DNA of 7,088 bases from a bacterium (GTDB taxonomy: Bacteria > UBA9089 > UBA9088 > JAGUXG01): the NCBI GenBank assembly GCA_020061965.1, contig JAGUXG010000088.1:1-7088 (forward strand). Direction: 5' to 3'. Below the pieces are notes generated by a model. It searched no databases. It was not told where the DNA came from and was given only the letters and a program-made list of their open reading frames with translations. A program made the position numbers and the translations under genes. Shown in pieces: positions 1-6,088 of this stretch. Numbering within the stretch: the stretch's first letter is position 1; each line of letters begins with the position of its first letter.

Positions 1-3
1 AGT

Positions 4-44
4 ACTTACGATTTTGCCAAAATGTTTAGTGAAATCTCGTAAGT
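4..44. repeat. Nested inverted repeat at the left edge
   Basis: Arms ACTTACGA (4-11) and TCGTAAGT (37-44) are perfect 8-bp complements. They enclose a second small hairpin, ATTTT (11-15) and AAAAT (19-23) with a 3-base loop, which shares base 11 with the outer arm. There is no T run after it and no gene is visible to its left. It could be the 3' structure of a gene outside the window, an operator, or chance in AT-rich DNA. Confidence 0.3.
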
Positions 45-106
45 TGTTGAATTTCAATAGGTTAAAGAAAAAACACTTCAGATGAGTAAATAGTTACCAA
101 AATTTA

Positions 107-136
107 TTGTAATCTAATTTATCCTCGGTATATAAT
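107..136 (+). promoter_or_regulatory. Candidate sigma70 promoter for feoAB-holA
   Basis: A perfect -10 hexamer TATAAT (131-136) lies 18 bases after TTGTAA (107-112), which matches 4 of 6 bases of the -35 consensus. Transcription would begin near 143 and leave a leader of about 80 bases before feoA. No convincing Fur or DtxR-type box was recognised around it, so iron control is not shown by the sequence. An 8-base palindrome AGTGCACT (193-200) sits in the leader and is of unknown meaning. Confidence 0.5.
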
Positions 137-224
137 CTACAAGAAGAATAAGGCTGGCAAAAAGCTGGTATTGCGATTGTAAACCTGACTTTAGTGCACT
201 TCATTAGCTTAGGAGGTGGGAACT

Positions 225-476
225 ATGAAGGTCTTACTGAGTGAGATGGAACCAAAAAAGATTGGGGTGGTTGTAGGAATTGATGGTGGGAAAGGAATTG
301 TTTCAAGACTTTCGACATTAGGAATCAGACAAGGCGTGGAGATAAAAAAGATAAGTCAACAAGCTATGCGTGGCCCTGTTGTCGCTATAGTAGGTAGAAC
401 TCAAATAGCTGTTGGCTTTGGAATGGCAAAAAGGATATTAGTAGAAGTAGATATAGATAAGGAAGAGATAGAATGA
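225..476 (+). CDS. feoA: FeoA, ferrous iron transport accessory protein
   Basis: An 83-residue cytoplasmic SH3-like protein that works with the FeoB permease in Fe2+ uptake. It shows the family pattern: a glycine-rich turn (G21-G22), R28-L-x-x-L-G33-I-x-x-G37, then G50-P51-V-V-A-I and a C-terminal A62-x-G-x-G-x-A-K/R-x-I-x-V strand. Length is normal for FeoA (about 75-90 aa). The ATG at 225 is preferred because AGGAGG (211-216) lies 8 bases upstream. An in-frame GTG at 216 overlaps that Shine-Dalgarno and was rejected. The stop overlaps the feoB start (ATGA, 473-476), so the two are translationally coupled. FeoA is known to bind or modulate FeoB, and the adjacency supports that role here. Confidence 0.92.
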   Translation: MKVLLSEMEPKKIGVVVGIDGGKGIVSRLSTLGIRQGVEIKKISQQAMRGPVVAIVGRTQIAVGFGMAKRILVEVDIDKEEIE

Positions 477-2203
477 AGATACTTTTGATGGGTAATCCCA
501 ATGTAGGTAAGAGCGTGGTCTTCTCAAGGCTTACAGGCGTTCATGTTATTGCCTCTAACTACCCTGGAACTACGGTGGAATTTACTAAAGGTGTTATGCA
601 TCTGCCAGAGGAGCTGGGTTTTAAGGGTGAGACTGCTGAAGTTATTGATGTTCCGGGAGTATATTCTTTAGAACCTGCCTCCATAGCCGAAGAGGTCGCT
701 GTTGAGATGCTAAAAGAAGGGGATGTAGTTATCAATGTAGTAAATAGCACAAATTTAGAAAGGAGCTTAAATCTTACCCTGCAATTACTCAAAAAGAACA
801 TCCCTCTCATTATTGCTCTTAATCTCTGGGATGAAACAAAACATACTGGTATAAAAGTCGATGTGGAGAAACTTGAACAGGTTTTGAAGGTTCCATGTGT
901 TCCTACCTGCGCATTAACTGGTGAGGGATTTAAGGATCTGGTATCCAGAATAAAGGAGATAAAGATACCAGAATATGACTATGATGAAGATGAAAGGTGG
1001 CATGAGGTGGGAAATATTGTCGATAAGGTAGAAAAGGTGACCCATCGTCATCATAGATTATCTGAAAAATTGGCTGACGCTTCGATTCATCCAGCAATAG
1101 GAATGTCAATAGCCATAGGCATCCTTTTTGCCACCTTCGCGGTGATAAGATTTATTGGGGAAGGATTAATAGAATATGTGTTTGAACCATTCTTTGAGAA
1201 TTTGTGGGCACCATTGATGTTGAAAGTCTCAAATCTTTTAGGTGGTGATGGATTTATCCACAATATATTAATCGGAAAACTTGCAGAGGGGAAAATAGAT
1301 TTTGGTGAATCCTTTGGTCTTCTTACCACTGGGCTTTTTGTGGAATTTGGAGCAGTTCTTCCCTATGTCTTTGCCTTTTATTTGATCCTTTCTTTTTTAG
1401 AAGACTCAGGCTATCTGCCAAGATTAGCGGTATTAGTAGATAATATTTTCCATAAGATAGGTCTGCATGGCATGGCGATAATTCCCACAATGCTTGGACT
1501 GGGTTGTAATGTTCCCGGTATATTGTCCATCAGGATTCTGGAAACAAAACGGGAAAGATTTATTGCCGCTACCCTAATGTCTATTGCTGTTCCTTGCATA
1601 GCAAAGACCGCTATGATAATTGCCTTAATAGGAAAACATGGAGTTGGAGGACTAACAATAGTTTTTGGAACACTATTGGTAGTTTGGATTAGCCTGGGGA
1701 TTTTACTGAATAGGGTGATGAAAGGTGAATCTATGGAGATATTTCTTGAGATACCCCCTTACCGCCTCCCTTACTTTCAATTGCTTGCAAAGAAGATCTG
1801 GATGAGGCTCATCTGGTTTATTAAAGAAGCAACACCATGGTTATTGCTTGGGGTATTTATTGCTAATATGTTATACACGCTTGGGATAGTTGATCTTCTC
1901 GGAAGATACACTGCCCCAGTAATTACAGTAGTTTTAGGCTTGCCAAAAGAGATTGCTGGAGCACTCTTGATTGGATTGCTACGCAAAGATGTAGCCGTAG
2001 GTATGCTCATTCCTCTTGATTTAACCTTCTCTCAAATGGTAGTAGCCTCTATTGTCTTAAGCATGTATTTTCCTTGCGTGGCTACATTTGCTGTGATAGT
2101 AAAGGAATTGGGAGTGGTAGGTATGCTTAAAGCTACGGCAATCATGATTGTTTCCGCCCTGTTAGTAGGAGGAGCATTCAATCTTGTCCTGGGTGTGTTA
2201 TAA
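473..2203 (+). CDS. feoB: FeoB, ferrous iron permease with GTPase domain
   Basis: A 576-residue inner-membrane Fe2+ transporter. The N-terminal G domain shows G1 GNPNVGKS (7-14), the G2 region YPGTT (30-34), G3 DVPG (59-62), G4 NLWD (117-120) and a CALTGEG segment as G5. A charged helical linker (about 165-205) leads to the membrane part from about residue 207. This carries the gate motifs GCNVP (C345) and VPC (C375), L-R-K-D-V-A-V-G-M-L-I-P, and a C-terminal FPCVATFAVI segment (C535), with roughly eight or more hydrophobic helices. It is shorter than E. coli FeoB (773 aa), within the range of compact FeoBs, and ends without the Cys-rich tail or FeoC-like extension. After C375 it reads IAKTAM, where classical FeoB has GARLPVY-like residues, so it belongs to a variant gate type. 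It starts inside the feoA stop. Confidence 0.95.
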   Translation: MKILLMGNPNVGKSVVFSRLTGVHVIASNYPGTTVEFTKGVMHLPEELGFKGETAEVIDVPGVYSLEPASIAEEVAVEMLKEGDVVINVVNSTNLERSLNLTLQLLKKNIPLIIALNLWDETKHTGIKVDVEKLEQVLKVPCVPTCALTGEGFKDLVSRIKEIKIPEYDYDEDERWHEVGNIVDKVEKVTHRHHRLSEKLADASIHPAIGMSIAIGILFATFAVIRFIGEGLIEYVFEPFFENLWAPLMLKVSNLLGGDGFIHNILIGKLAEGKIDFGESFGLLTTGLFVEFGAVLPYVFAFYLILSFLEDSGYLPRLAVLVDNIFHKIGLHGMAIIPTMLGLGCNVPGILSIRILETKRERFIAATLMSIAVPCIAKTAMIIALIGKHGVGGLTIVFGTLLVVWISLGILLNRVMKGESMEIFLEIPPYRLPYFQLLAKKIWMRLIWFIKEATPWLLLGVFIANMLYTLGIVDLLGRYTAPVITVVLGLPKEIAGALLIGLLRKDVAVGMLIPLDLTFSQMVVASIVLSMYFPCVATFAVIVKELGVVGMLKATAIMIVSALLVGGAFNLVLGVL

Positions 2204-2208
2204 TTGAC

Positions 2209-3057
2209 ATGACAATAACATACAATCAACTTGAAGAGAAACTTGAAAGGGAAGATGTGGCTTCTTGCTATCTTTTTGTAGGCGAAGAGGATTTCTTAAA
2301 GCAAAAGGCAGTAAAAAGATTATCGTCCTTGCTTTCGGGAAGAAAGATTATTATCAACCGTGAGAATGAAAAGGAGTTGGATAACATCCTTTCTCAATCC
2401 CAACTCTTTGGAAGAAGACTTGTCTTGATAGAAGATGCCTCATCCTTTTGCCCAGAGAATAAGGCATCTCTTTTAGAATACATAAAAAACCAGGAATCTT
2501 CTACAATCATTCTTCTTGAGAAGGAGAGAAACCCTAAGCTTGAAAAAAATGTTGCTCAAAATGGAGATGTTGTCACCTTTCCTCGCCTTAAAGGAAAAGG
2601 TCTTATCCTCTGGGCAAAAGGTCTCTTTCAAAGAGAAGGAAGAGAGATTGACGACCAAGCCCTTGATGCCCTTCTTGATATAGTTGGAGACGATACTGCT
2701 CTTCTGGCGGTTGAGATAGAGAAGCTGATCTGTTTCTCCAAAGAAAAAGAGAGGGTGGTAGAAGATGATGTGACAATCTCTTCCTCTCGTGGGTCTTGGC
2801 AAGACAGTTTTAAGCTTTTTGAACTCATAAAAAGAGGGGATAAGAATGCCATAAACCTTTGCCTCCAATTGATAGAAGATGGAATGTCAGAGTCTCATAT
2901 CCTCTTTTTTCTTGCCAGTAAGATGCGAAAAGAAAGGGCAGGAGCTGAGGTTTTTAAGCTTCTTGCTGATACCGACCTTTCTCTGAAGTCACAGCCAAAG
3001 GTCTCCTACACCCCAATCATTCTCTCCCTTATTTTGAAGATTATGAGAAAGAGATAA
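2209..3057 (+). CDS. holA: DNA polymerase III delta subunit (HolA-like), shortened
   Basis: A 282-residue relative of the delta subunit, the clamp-loader protein that opens the beta sliding clamp. Family landmarks are the N-terminal YLFVGEEDFL (21-30, where delta proteins read Y-L-x-x-G-E-E-x-F-L), SQLFGRRLVLIED (64-76), and the helical lid segment GDDTALLAVEIEKL before a basic/acidic linker and domain III. Typical HolA is about 320-345 aa. The missing length appears internal: the sequence passes from the domain III start (SHILFFLASKMRK) almost directly to the final helices (AGAEVFKLLADTDLSLKS), skipping about 40 residues. The ATG at 2209 lies 5 bases after the feoB stop with no clear Shine-Dalgarno, suggesting coupling to feoB. 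It is convergent with the acyltransferase gene. The family call is firm. Whether the shortened domain III still assembles is inference. Confidence 0.85.
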   Translation: MTITYNQLEEKLEREDVASCYLFVGEEDFLKQKAVKRLSSLLSGRKIIINRENEKELDNILSQSQLFGRRLVLIEDASSFCPENKASLLEYIKNQESSTIILLEKERNPKLEKNVAQNGDVVTFPRLKGKGLILWAKGLFQREGREIDDQALDALLDIVGDDTALLAVEIEKLICFSKEKERVVEDDVTISSSRGSWQDSFKLFELIKRGDKNAINLCLQLIEDGMSESHILFFLASKMRKERAGAEVFKLLADTDLSLKSQPKVSYTPIILSLILKIMRKR

Positions 3058-3075
3058 AAGTGTTCGGTCTTTTAT
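3054..3075. terminator. Weak convergent A/T hairpin between holA and the acyltransferase
   Basis: ATAAAAG (3054-3060) and CTTTTAT (3069-3075) form a 7-bp stem with an 8-base loop. The TAA stops of both convergent genes lie within or at the edge of the stem. It is the only structure between the two genes, and its own A/T runs give a short T stretch in either direction. Only one G:C pair supports it, so it is a weak bidirectional terminator candidate at best. Confidence 0.25.
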
Positions 3076-3977
3076 TGGCTAATTGCTGACTGCTGATGGC
3101 TATTTTTGGTTGCCCAACGGTTATGTAGCCAGAACCACTGGTCAGGATTCTTTCTGATGACCTCCTCAAATTTTTTAGTTAAAGCCCCAAGATTCAAGGC
3201 AATATCGCTTTTTATAGCCCCCTTCCTCTTCAAAAGAAAGGGTTCTTCAATCATCACCCTTAAACTGCCGTCTTTCTTTCGGATGTTATAAAAAGGGATT
3301 ATTGGCGCACCTGTTCTCAGGCTAAAGATAATCGGAGAAGGTGTGGTGGAGGCAGGCCTACCAAAGAAATCAACAAACACACCACTACTTCCAGCATCTT
3401 GATCAATTAAAATGGCAACAATCTCTTTAGATGAAAGGGCTTCCAACACATCTACCTTTGCAGACTCTGAATAGATCACGCCGAACCCTGCCTTCTGCCT
3501 CTTTTCTCTAATCAACCTTTCAACAAGTTTATTTCTTTGCCTTCTGGCAATCACATTCAGTTTATAGCCTTTAGATGTAAGCACCCTGCCCATCATCTCC
3601 CAGTTTCCAAGATGAACAGTAGCCATAATTACACCCTTTCCATCAGAGACCGCCTTCTCAATATTAGGAAGTCCATAGACCTCTACCCTGCCTTCTATCT
3701 CCTCTTTTTTTAATTCCGCCATCTCAATAAACTCTAAGATAGATAGGACAAAGTTTTGATAACATTCTTTGGCAATCCCTTCTATCCTCTTGGCAGGAAG
3801 CTCTGGAAATGAGGCTCTGAGATTTTCCGTAACCATTCTTCTATGCCTTGGAAACAGAAAGATGATTACAGAAAGGGCTTTGGCAAAAGGGTTTATCCTG
3901 GTCTTTCCGATAAACCTTATAATTCCAATCAAGCCCAGGACAAAAAGATACTCTAAAATATGCCTTATCCTCTGCAT
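3072..3977 (-). CDS. LpxL/HtrB-family lipid A acyltransferase
   Basis: A 301-residue inner-membrane acyltransferase of the family that adds secondary acyl chains to lipid A from acyl-ACP (LpxL/LpxM/HtrB, PF03279-like). One N-terminal hydrophobic segment (about 8-24) anchors it. The catalytic H-x4-E motif is H122-LGNW-E127. Other conserved blocks are LIDQDAG (190-196), FFGRPASTTPSP (204-215) and the C-terminal DQWFWLHNRW (279-288). Length is normal (about 290-310). Which acyl position it serves cannot be read from sequence, so no symbol is given. The ATG at 3977 has only weak Shine-Dalgarno-like purines (AGG directly adjacent, AAGAAG 5 bases away). The last nine residues (293-301, S-H-Q-Q-S-A-I-S-Q) are encoded almost wholly by a 7-base tandem repeat and probably are not part of the ancestral protein. 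It is convergent with holA. Confidence 0.9.
   Translation of the reverse strand: MQRIRHILEYLFVLGLIGIIRFIGKTRINPFAKALSVIIFLFPRHRRMVTENLRASFPELPAKRIEGIAKECYQNFVLSILEFIEMAELKKEEIEGRVEVYGLPNIEKAVSDGKGVIMATVHLGNWEMMGRVLTSKGYKLNVIARRQRNKLVERLIREKRQKAGFGVIYSESAKVDVLEALSSKEIVAILIDQDAGSSGVFVDFFGRPASTTPSPIIFSLRTGAPIIPFYNIRKKDGSLRVMIEEPFLLKRKGAIKSDIALNLGALTKKFEEVIRKNPDQWFWLHNRWATKNSHQQSAISQ
3076..3103. repeat. Four-copy heptad tandem array in the acyltransferase 3' end
   Basis: On the + strand four 7-mers run in register: TGGCTAA, TTGCTGA, CTGCTGA, TGGCTAT (consensus about TNGCTGA). The array covers the last codons of the - strand acyltransferase and ends beside its stop. From memory, similar GCTGAT/CAGCAATCAGC heptads are dispersed in intergenic DNA of several bacterial genomes. 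That could not be checked here. Confidence 0.55.
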
Positions 3978-3989
3978 CCTACTTCTTAT

Positions 3990-4017
3990 CGTATATCCTT
4001 ATTGGACGGCTTGTCAA
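3990..4017 (-). promoter_or_regulatory. Candidate promoter for the acyltransferase gene
   Basis: On the - strand a perfect -35 TTGACA (complement of 4012-4017) is followed 16 bases later by TATACG (complement of 3990-3995, 4 of 6 matches). TACGAT two bases further with an 18-base spacer is equally good. Either -10 lies only about 10-13 bases from the ATG at 3977, so the transcript would be leaderless or have a leader of a few bases. Confidence 0.35.
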
Positions 4018-4046
4018 TCAGATTTATAAAATTCCTGTTGGCTAAA

Positions 4047-4093
4047 GTTCAAAAGTGGACTACATTTAGGTCGCTATTTTTAACCTTTTGAAC
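4047..4093. repeat. 9-bp-arm inverted repeat in the divergent intergenic region
   Basis: GTTCAAAAG (4047-4055) and CTTTTGAAC (4085-4093) are perfect complements separated by 29 bases. It lies between the two divergent promoters, outside both. It could be a widely spaced operator, or the remnant of an insertion-sequence end, but no transposase fragment was seen nearby. Confidence 0.4.
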
Positions 4094-4146
4094 ATCAATT
4101 TTTTAGATGAGGGTAAAAATTTATCTCTGTTTTGTGATCTATGTCC

Positions 4147-4173
4147 TTGACAAACCAATCTTTTGTGTATAAA
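4147..4173 (+). promoter_or_regulatory. Candidate promoter for the propeller-DUF11 gene
   Basis: A perfect -35 TTGACA (4147-4152) is followed after a short 15-base spacer by TATAAA (4168-4173). The non-optimal spacing and the overlap of the -10 with the first hairpin downstream would suit a regulated promoter. The leader would be about 60 bases long. Confidence 0.45.
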
Positions 4174-4212
4174 CTTATAAAATAAAGTTTATCAGGTGAA
4201 CTAAAAACCTGA
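4169..4212 (+). promoter_or_regulatory. Two stacked inverted repeats in the leader of the propeller-DUF11 gene
   Basis: Repeat 1: ATAAACTT (4169-4176) and AAGTTTAT (4185-4192), 8-bp arms with an 8-base spacer, overlapping the putative -10. Repeat 2: TCAGGT (4192-4197) and ACCTGA (4207-4212), 6-bp arms with a 9-base loop. They abut at base 4192. Repeat 1 may be an operator, and repeat 2 would be within the mRNA leader just upstream of the ribosome binding site. Confidence 0.4.
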
Positions 4213-4223
4213 AATCTTGGAAA

Positions 4224-4233
4224 AAGGAGGTGA
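4224..4233 (+). promoter_or_regulatory. Near-perfect Shine-Dalgarno that sets the start at 4239
   Basis: AAGGAGGTGA (4224-4233) is complementary to the full anti-Shine-Dalgarno of 16S rRNA. Its GGAGG core ends 8 bases before the ATG at 4239. It rules out the in-frame GTG at 4230, which lies inside the site. It is the strongest ribosome binding site in the window and predicts high translation. Confidence 0.8.
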
Positions 4234-4238
4234 AAAAA

Positions 4239-5543
4239 ATGAAAAGGATAGTCTTATTAGGACAGATTCTGGGATTGATTCTGGCAAGTCAGGCTTTTGG
4301 AGCTGGTGAAACAAGGACAACCAACACCTTGTATGTTGAGCAAATGTCCAATCGAGTGATAGAGGTGAACCGTTGTAAAAACGTGGTATGGAGCTATGGT
4401 AACTCTGGTGAACTCAGCAACCCATCGGATGCAGAGAGGCTTCCAAATGGCAACACCCTGATTGCTGACACCGGTAACAACAGGGTGATTGAGGTCGGAC
4501 CAGCACCAAATTATGGCACATCCCTCGTGTTTTATAGTGATAATTATCTCGGTCCAAGGGATGCAGAGAGAAAGGGCACAGCCACAGTGATTGCTTTCCC
4601 TAACTGTGTTGGTGTAGCTGAGCAAGGTAATGCACAAGCTCTAATATGGCAGTATGGTTGTAATAACGCGATCGATGTAGAATGGCTTCCAAATGGTCAT
4701 ATCTTAGTTGCTGACGGTGACGGTACTGTGAGTGAGGTTTTCTACCCAAATCAATGCTCAAGCACGATATTAACTGGCTTAAACAACCTAAAGGATGTAG
4801 AATGGCTTCCAAATGGTCATATCTTGATCACACAAGGACTATCTGGATCTGCTGGCACAGTGACAGAAATGGCAACTGGAACTGGTGGATGGATAACCAT
4901 CTGGCAACATACAACAACTCCACAATATCCACCATACGATGCAGAGAGGCTTTCAGATGGAAATACCCTGGTTGGTGTTTATTGTATGTCATCAGCTGGT
5001 GATCCTGATCTCTATGATGTTACCTCATCTGGAACAAAGACATGGCAGTACGGGTACGGGAATGGCTACTTGCGAATCGTGGATGTAGAAGAGATACTCG
5101 GCACAGATACCATATACAACACCGCGTTTATGTACTACAAGAACGAAGGACAAAAACCTATGCCTTATGCTGCAGCCTTTGCCACAAACACGCTGCACAT
5201 AACATATGTACCCATTGGAACACCATCCATCAAGCTGATAAAGGAAGTTTCTCCAAAAGGAACGATTTCAAAGGACGGAACCCTGACCTACACCATAACC
5301 TTTATGAACGAAGGTGATGGCACAGCTACAGCCTGCGTTCTCTATGACGCTATTCCTGCTGGGTGCGAGTTGGATGGAGCAGCTACAAGTAATTATTGTG
5401 GTGCAGAGATCAAATATTCAAACGATGGCGGAGGATCATGGAATGTATCACCTACTTTAGATGTCACTACCATCAGATGGAATCTCGGAGCGATTGGTCC
5501 AGGCGATACTGACACGTGTTGCTTCACAGTGAAGGTAAAATAA
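4239..5543 (+). CDS. Exported six-repeat propeller protein with C-terminal DUF11 domain
   Basis: A 434-residue secreted protein. Residues 1-22 form a signal peptide (MKR, hydrophobic core, cleavage near AFGA). The body holds six repeats marked by D-[AV]-E at residues 64, 108, 146, 186, 234 and 282, spaced 38-48 apart. The best copies read DAERLPNGNTLIADTGNNRV and DVEWLPNGHILVADGDG, several preceded by W-[SQ]-Y-G. This matches a six-bladed beta-propeller of the NHL/PQQ-like sort. Residues about 329-434 are a DUF11-like (PF01345) beta-sandwich: K-x-V-S-P-x-G-x-x-x-x-x-x-x-L-T-Y-T-I-T-F, N-E-G-D-G-T-A-T, Y-D-A-I-P. This domain is rich in cysteine, including C-C near the end, suggesting disulfides outside the cytoplasm. 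No membrane anchor, sortase or PEP-CTERM tail is visible. No enzymatic role can be assigned, and a cell-surface or envelope role is inferred. Confidence 0.82.
   Translation: MKRIVLLGQILGLILASQAFGAGETRTTNTLYVEQMSNRVIEVNRCKNVVWSYGNSGELSNPSDAERLPNGNTLIADTGNNRVIEVGPAPNYGTSLVFYSDNYLGPRDAERKGTATVIAFPNCVGVAEQGNAQALIWQYGCNNAIDVEWLPNGHILVADGDGTVSEVFYPNQCSSTILTGLNNLKDVEWLPNGHILITQGLSGSAGTVTEMATGTGGWITIWQHTTTPQYPPYDAERLSDGNTLVGVYCMSSAGDPDLYDVTSSGTKTWQYGYGNGYLRIVDVEEILGTDTIYNTAFMYYKNEGQKPMPYAAAFATNTLHITYVPIGTPSIKLIKEVSPKGTISKDGTLTYTITFMNEGDGTATACVLYDAIPAGCELDGAATSNYCGAEIKYSNDGGGSWNVSPTLDVTTIRWNLGAIGPGDTDTCCFTVKVK
4674..4825 (+). repeat. Exact 32-base internal duplication between propeller repeats 3 and 4
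   Basis: Bases 4674-4705 and 4794-4825 are identical and exactly 120 bases (40 codons) apart. Both encode DVEWLPNGHIL. The flanks between them have diverged, so this is either a selected core or the trace of gene conversion between blades. The outer copies (4428 and 4938) share a different version, starting GATGCAGAGAGGCTT. Confidence 0.8.
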
Positions 5544-5586
5544 GGGAATGAGAATACAAGGAGGGTAGAACCCCTACCCTCCTTCA
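5541..5586 (+). repeat. 46-base hairpin direct repeat, copy 1
   Basis: This copy matches 6061-6106 at 44 of 46 bases, with the last 36 identical. It starts at the stop codon of the propeller-DUF11 gene. Inside is a perfect 11-bp stem, AAGGAGGGTAG (5558-5568) and CTACCCTCCTT (5574-5584), with loop AACCC. The stem is strong enough to stop or protect a transcript, but no T run follows it, so it is not a standard intrinsic terminator. Confidence 0.9.
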
Positions 5587-5599
5587 AGGAAAAAAGAGA

Positions 5600-5809
5600 A
5601 TGGCTGTAATTACAGAGACTAAAAGGGTAAATGAGATAACAGTGGGAGAATTAAAAGGGGTTATAAGAGAAACAATGCAAGAGCTTTATGACCCTGATTA
5701 CGGAATGGAATTGGCCCCTGAGGTAGAGAAAGAGTTGATGGAATCTCTTGTTTCTCCTCAAAGAATCCCTGCCTCAGAGGTGGCAAAAGGATTAGGGCTT
5801 AACTGGTAG
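5600..5809 (+). CDS. RelB-like antitoxin of a type II toxin-antitoxin pair
   Basis: A 69-residue acidic protein directly upstream of a RelE toxin and ending with the stop that touches the toxin ATG (TAGATG, 5807-5812). The N-terminal part (V-N-E-I-T-V-G-E-L-K) could form a strand-helix DNA-binding element. The C-terminal part, D-P-D-Y-G-M-E-L-A-P-E-V-E-K-E-L, resembles the short antitoxins that pair with RelE in many phyla and would wrap the toxin. The last residues (A-S-E-V-A-K-G-L-G-L) are typical of that group. A Shine-Dalgarno AAGGA (5586-5590) lies 9 bases before the ATG. Antitoxin plus complex normally represses its own promoter. No clear promoter was found here, and the hairpin repeat lies immediately upstream. 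The role is inferred mainly from position and the D-P-D-Y-G-x-E-L block. Confidence 0.72.
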   Translation: MAVITETKRVNEITVGELKGVIRETMQELYDPDYGMELAPEVEKELMESLVSPQRIPASEVAKGLGLNW

Positions 5810-6088
5810 ATGTATAAGGTTTGTTTTACCCTACAAGGTAAAATATCCCTTTCCAAACTTGATAGAGAAACAGGTCAAAGGATATTGGACAAGCTAAAAT
5901 GGCTGGTGGATAAAGCAAAAGAGGTTAGGCATTTGGCATTAGAAAGAAGGCTTGCTGGACTTTACAAGCTAAAGGTGGGTAAGTGGAGGGTTATCTACGA
6001 GGTTAATCACCAAAAAGAAATGGTCACTGTTCACAAAGTGGCTCATAGAAAAGAGATATATAAGGAAATAAGAATACAAGGAGGGTAG
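5810..6088 (+). CDS. RelE/ParE-superfamily toxin
   Basis: A 92-residue basic toxin of the RelE family, whose well-studied members cut mRNA at the ribosome, although ParE relatives hit gyrase. It shows the fold landmarks: KLDRETGQRILDKLKWL helices (17-33), then L-A-G-L-Y-K-L-K-V-G-K-W-R-V-I-Y-E (48-64), and the C-terminal V-A-H-R-K-E-I-Y (77-84), where family members carry H-R-R-E-V-Y. Length fits (85-95 aa). There is no Shine-Dalgarno of its own: the ATG abuts the antitoxin TAG, so translation must be coupled. The last residues (R-I-Q-G-G and stop) are encoded by the 46-base hairpin repeat, and the stop lies in its stem. They extend past the usual family end and may be acquired. The pair would act as an addiction or stress module. 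Confidence 0.88.
   Translation: MYKVCFTLQGKISLSKLDRETGQRILDKLKWLVDKAKEVRHLALERRLAGLYKLKVGKWRVIYEVNHQKEMVTVHKVAHRKEIYKEIRIQGG

Noticed and set aside
193..200. Palindrome AGTGCACT in the feoA leader as a metal-regulator operator
   Set aside because: It is only 8 bases, resembles no Fur, DtxR or MntR consensus, and lies downstream of the likely transcription start.
216..224. GTG start giving FeoA three extra residues
   Set aside because: It lies inside the AGGAGG ribosome site. ATG 225 has ideal spacing.
2473..2868. 131-codon open frame on the - strand
   Set aside because: It is antisense to holA, with a composition unlike a real protein and no family resemblance.
4230..4238. GTG start giving the propeller protein three extra residues
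   Set aside because: It lies within the Shine-Dalgarno AAGGAGGTGA. ATG 4239 is 8 bases from the core.
4257..4637. 126-codon open frame on the - strand
   Set aside because: It is antisense to the signal peptide and first repeats of the exported protein, with no recognisable domain.
5558..5564. AAGGAGG in the hairpin as the antitoxin ribosome site
   Set aside because: It lies 35 bases before the antitoxin ATG and is sequestered in the stem. AAGGA at 5586-5590 is better placed.
5558..5584. Hairpin of repeat copy 1 as an intrinsic terminator
   Set aside because: The stem is strong, but TTCAAGGAAAAAA follows instead of a T run, and copy 2 also lacks one. Called a repeat only.
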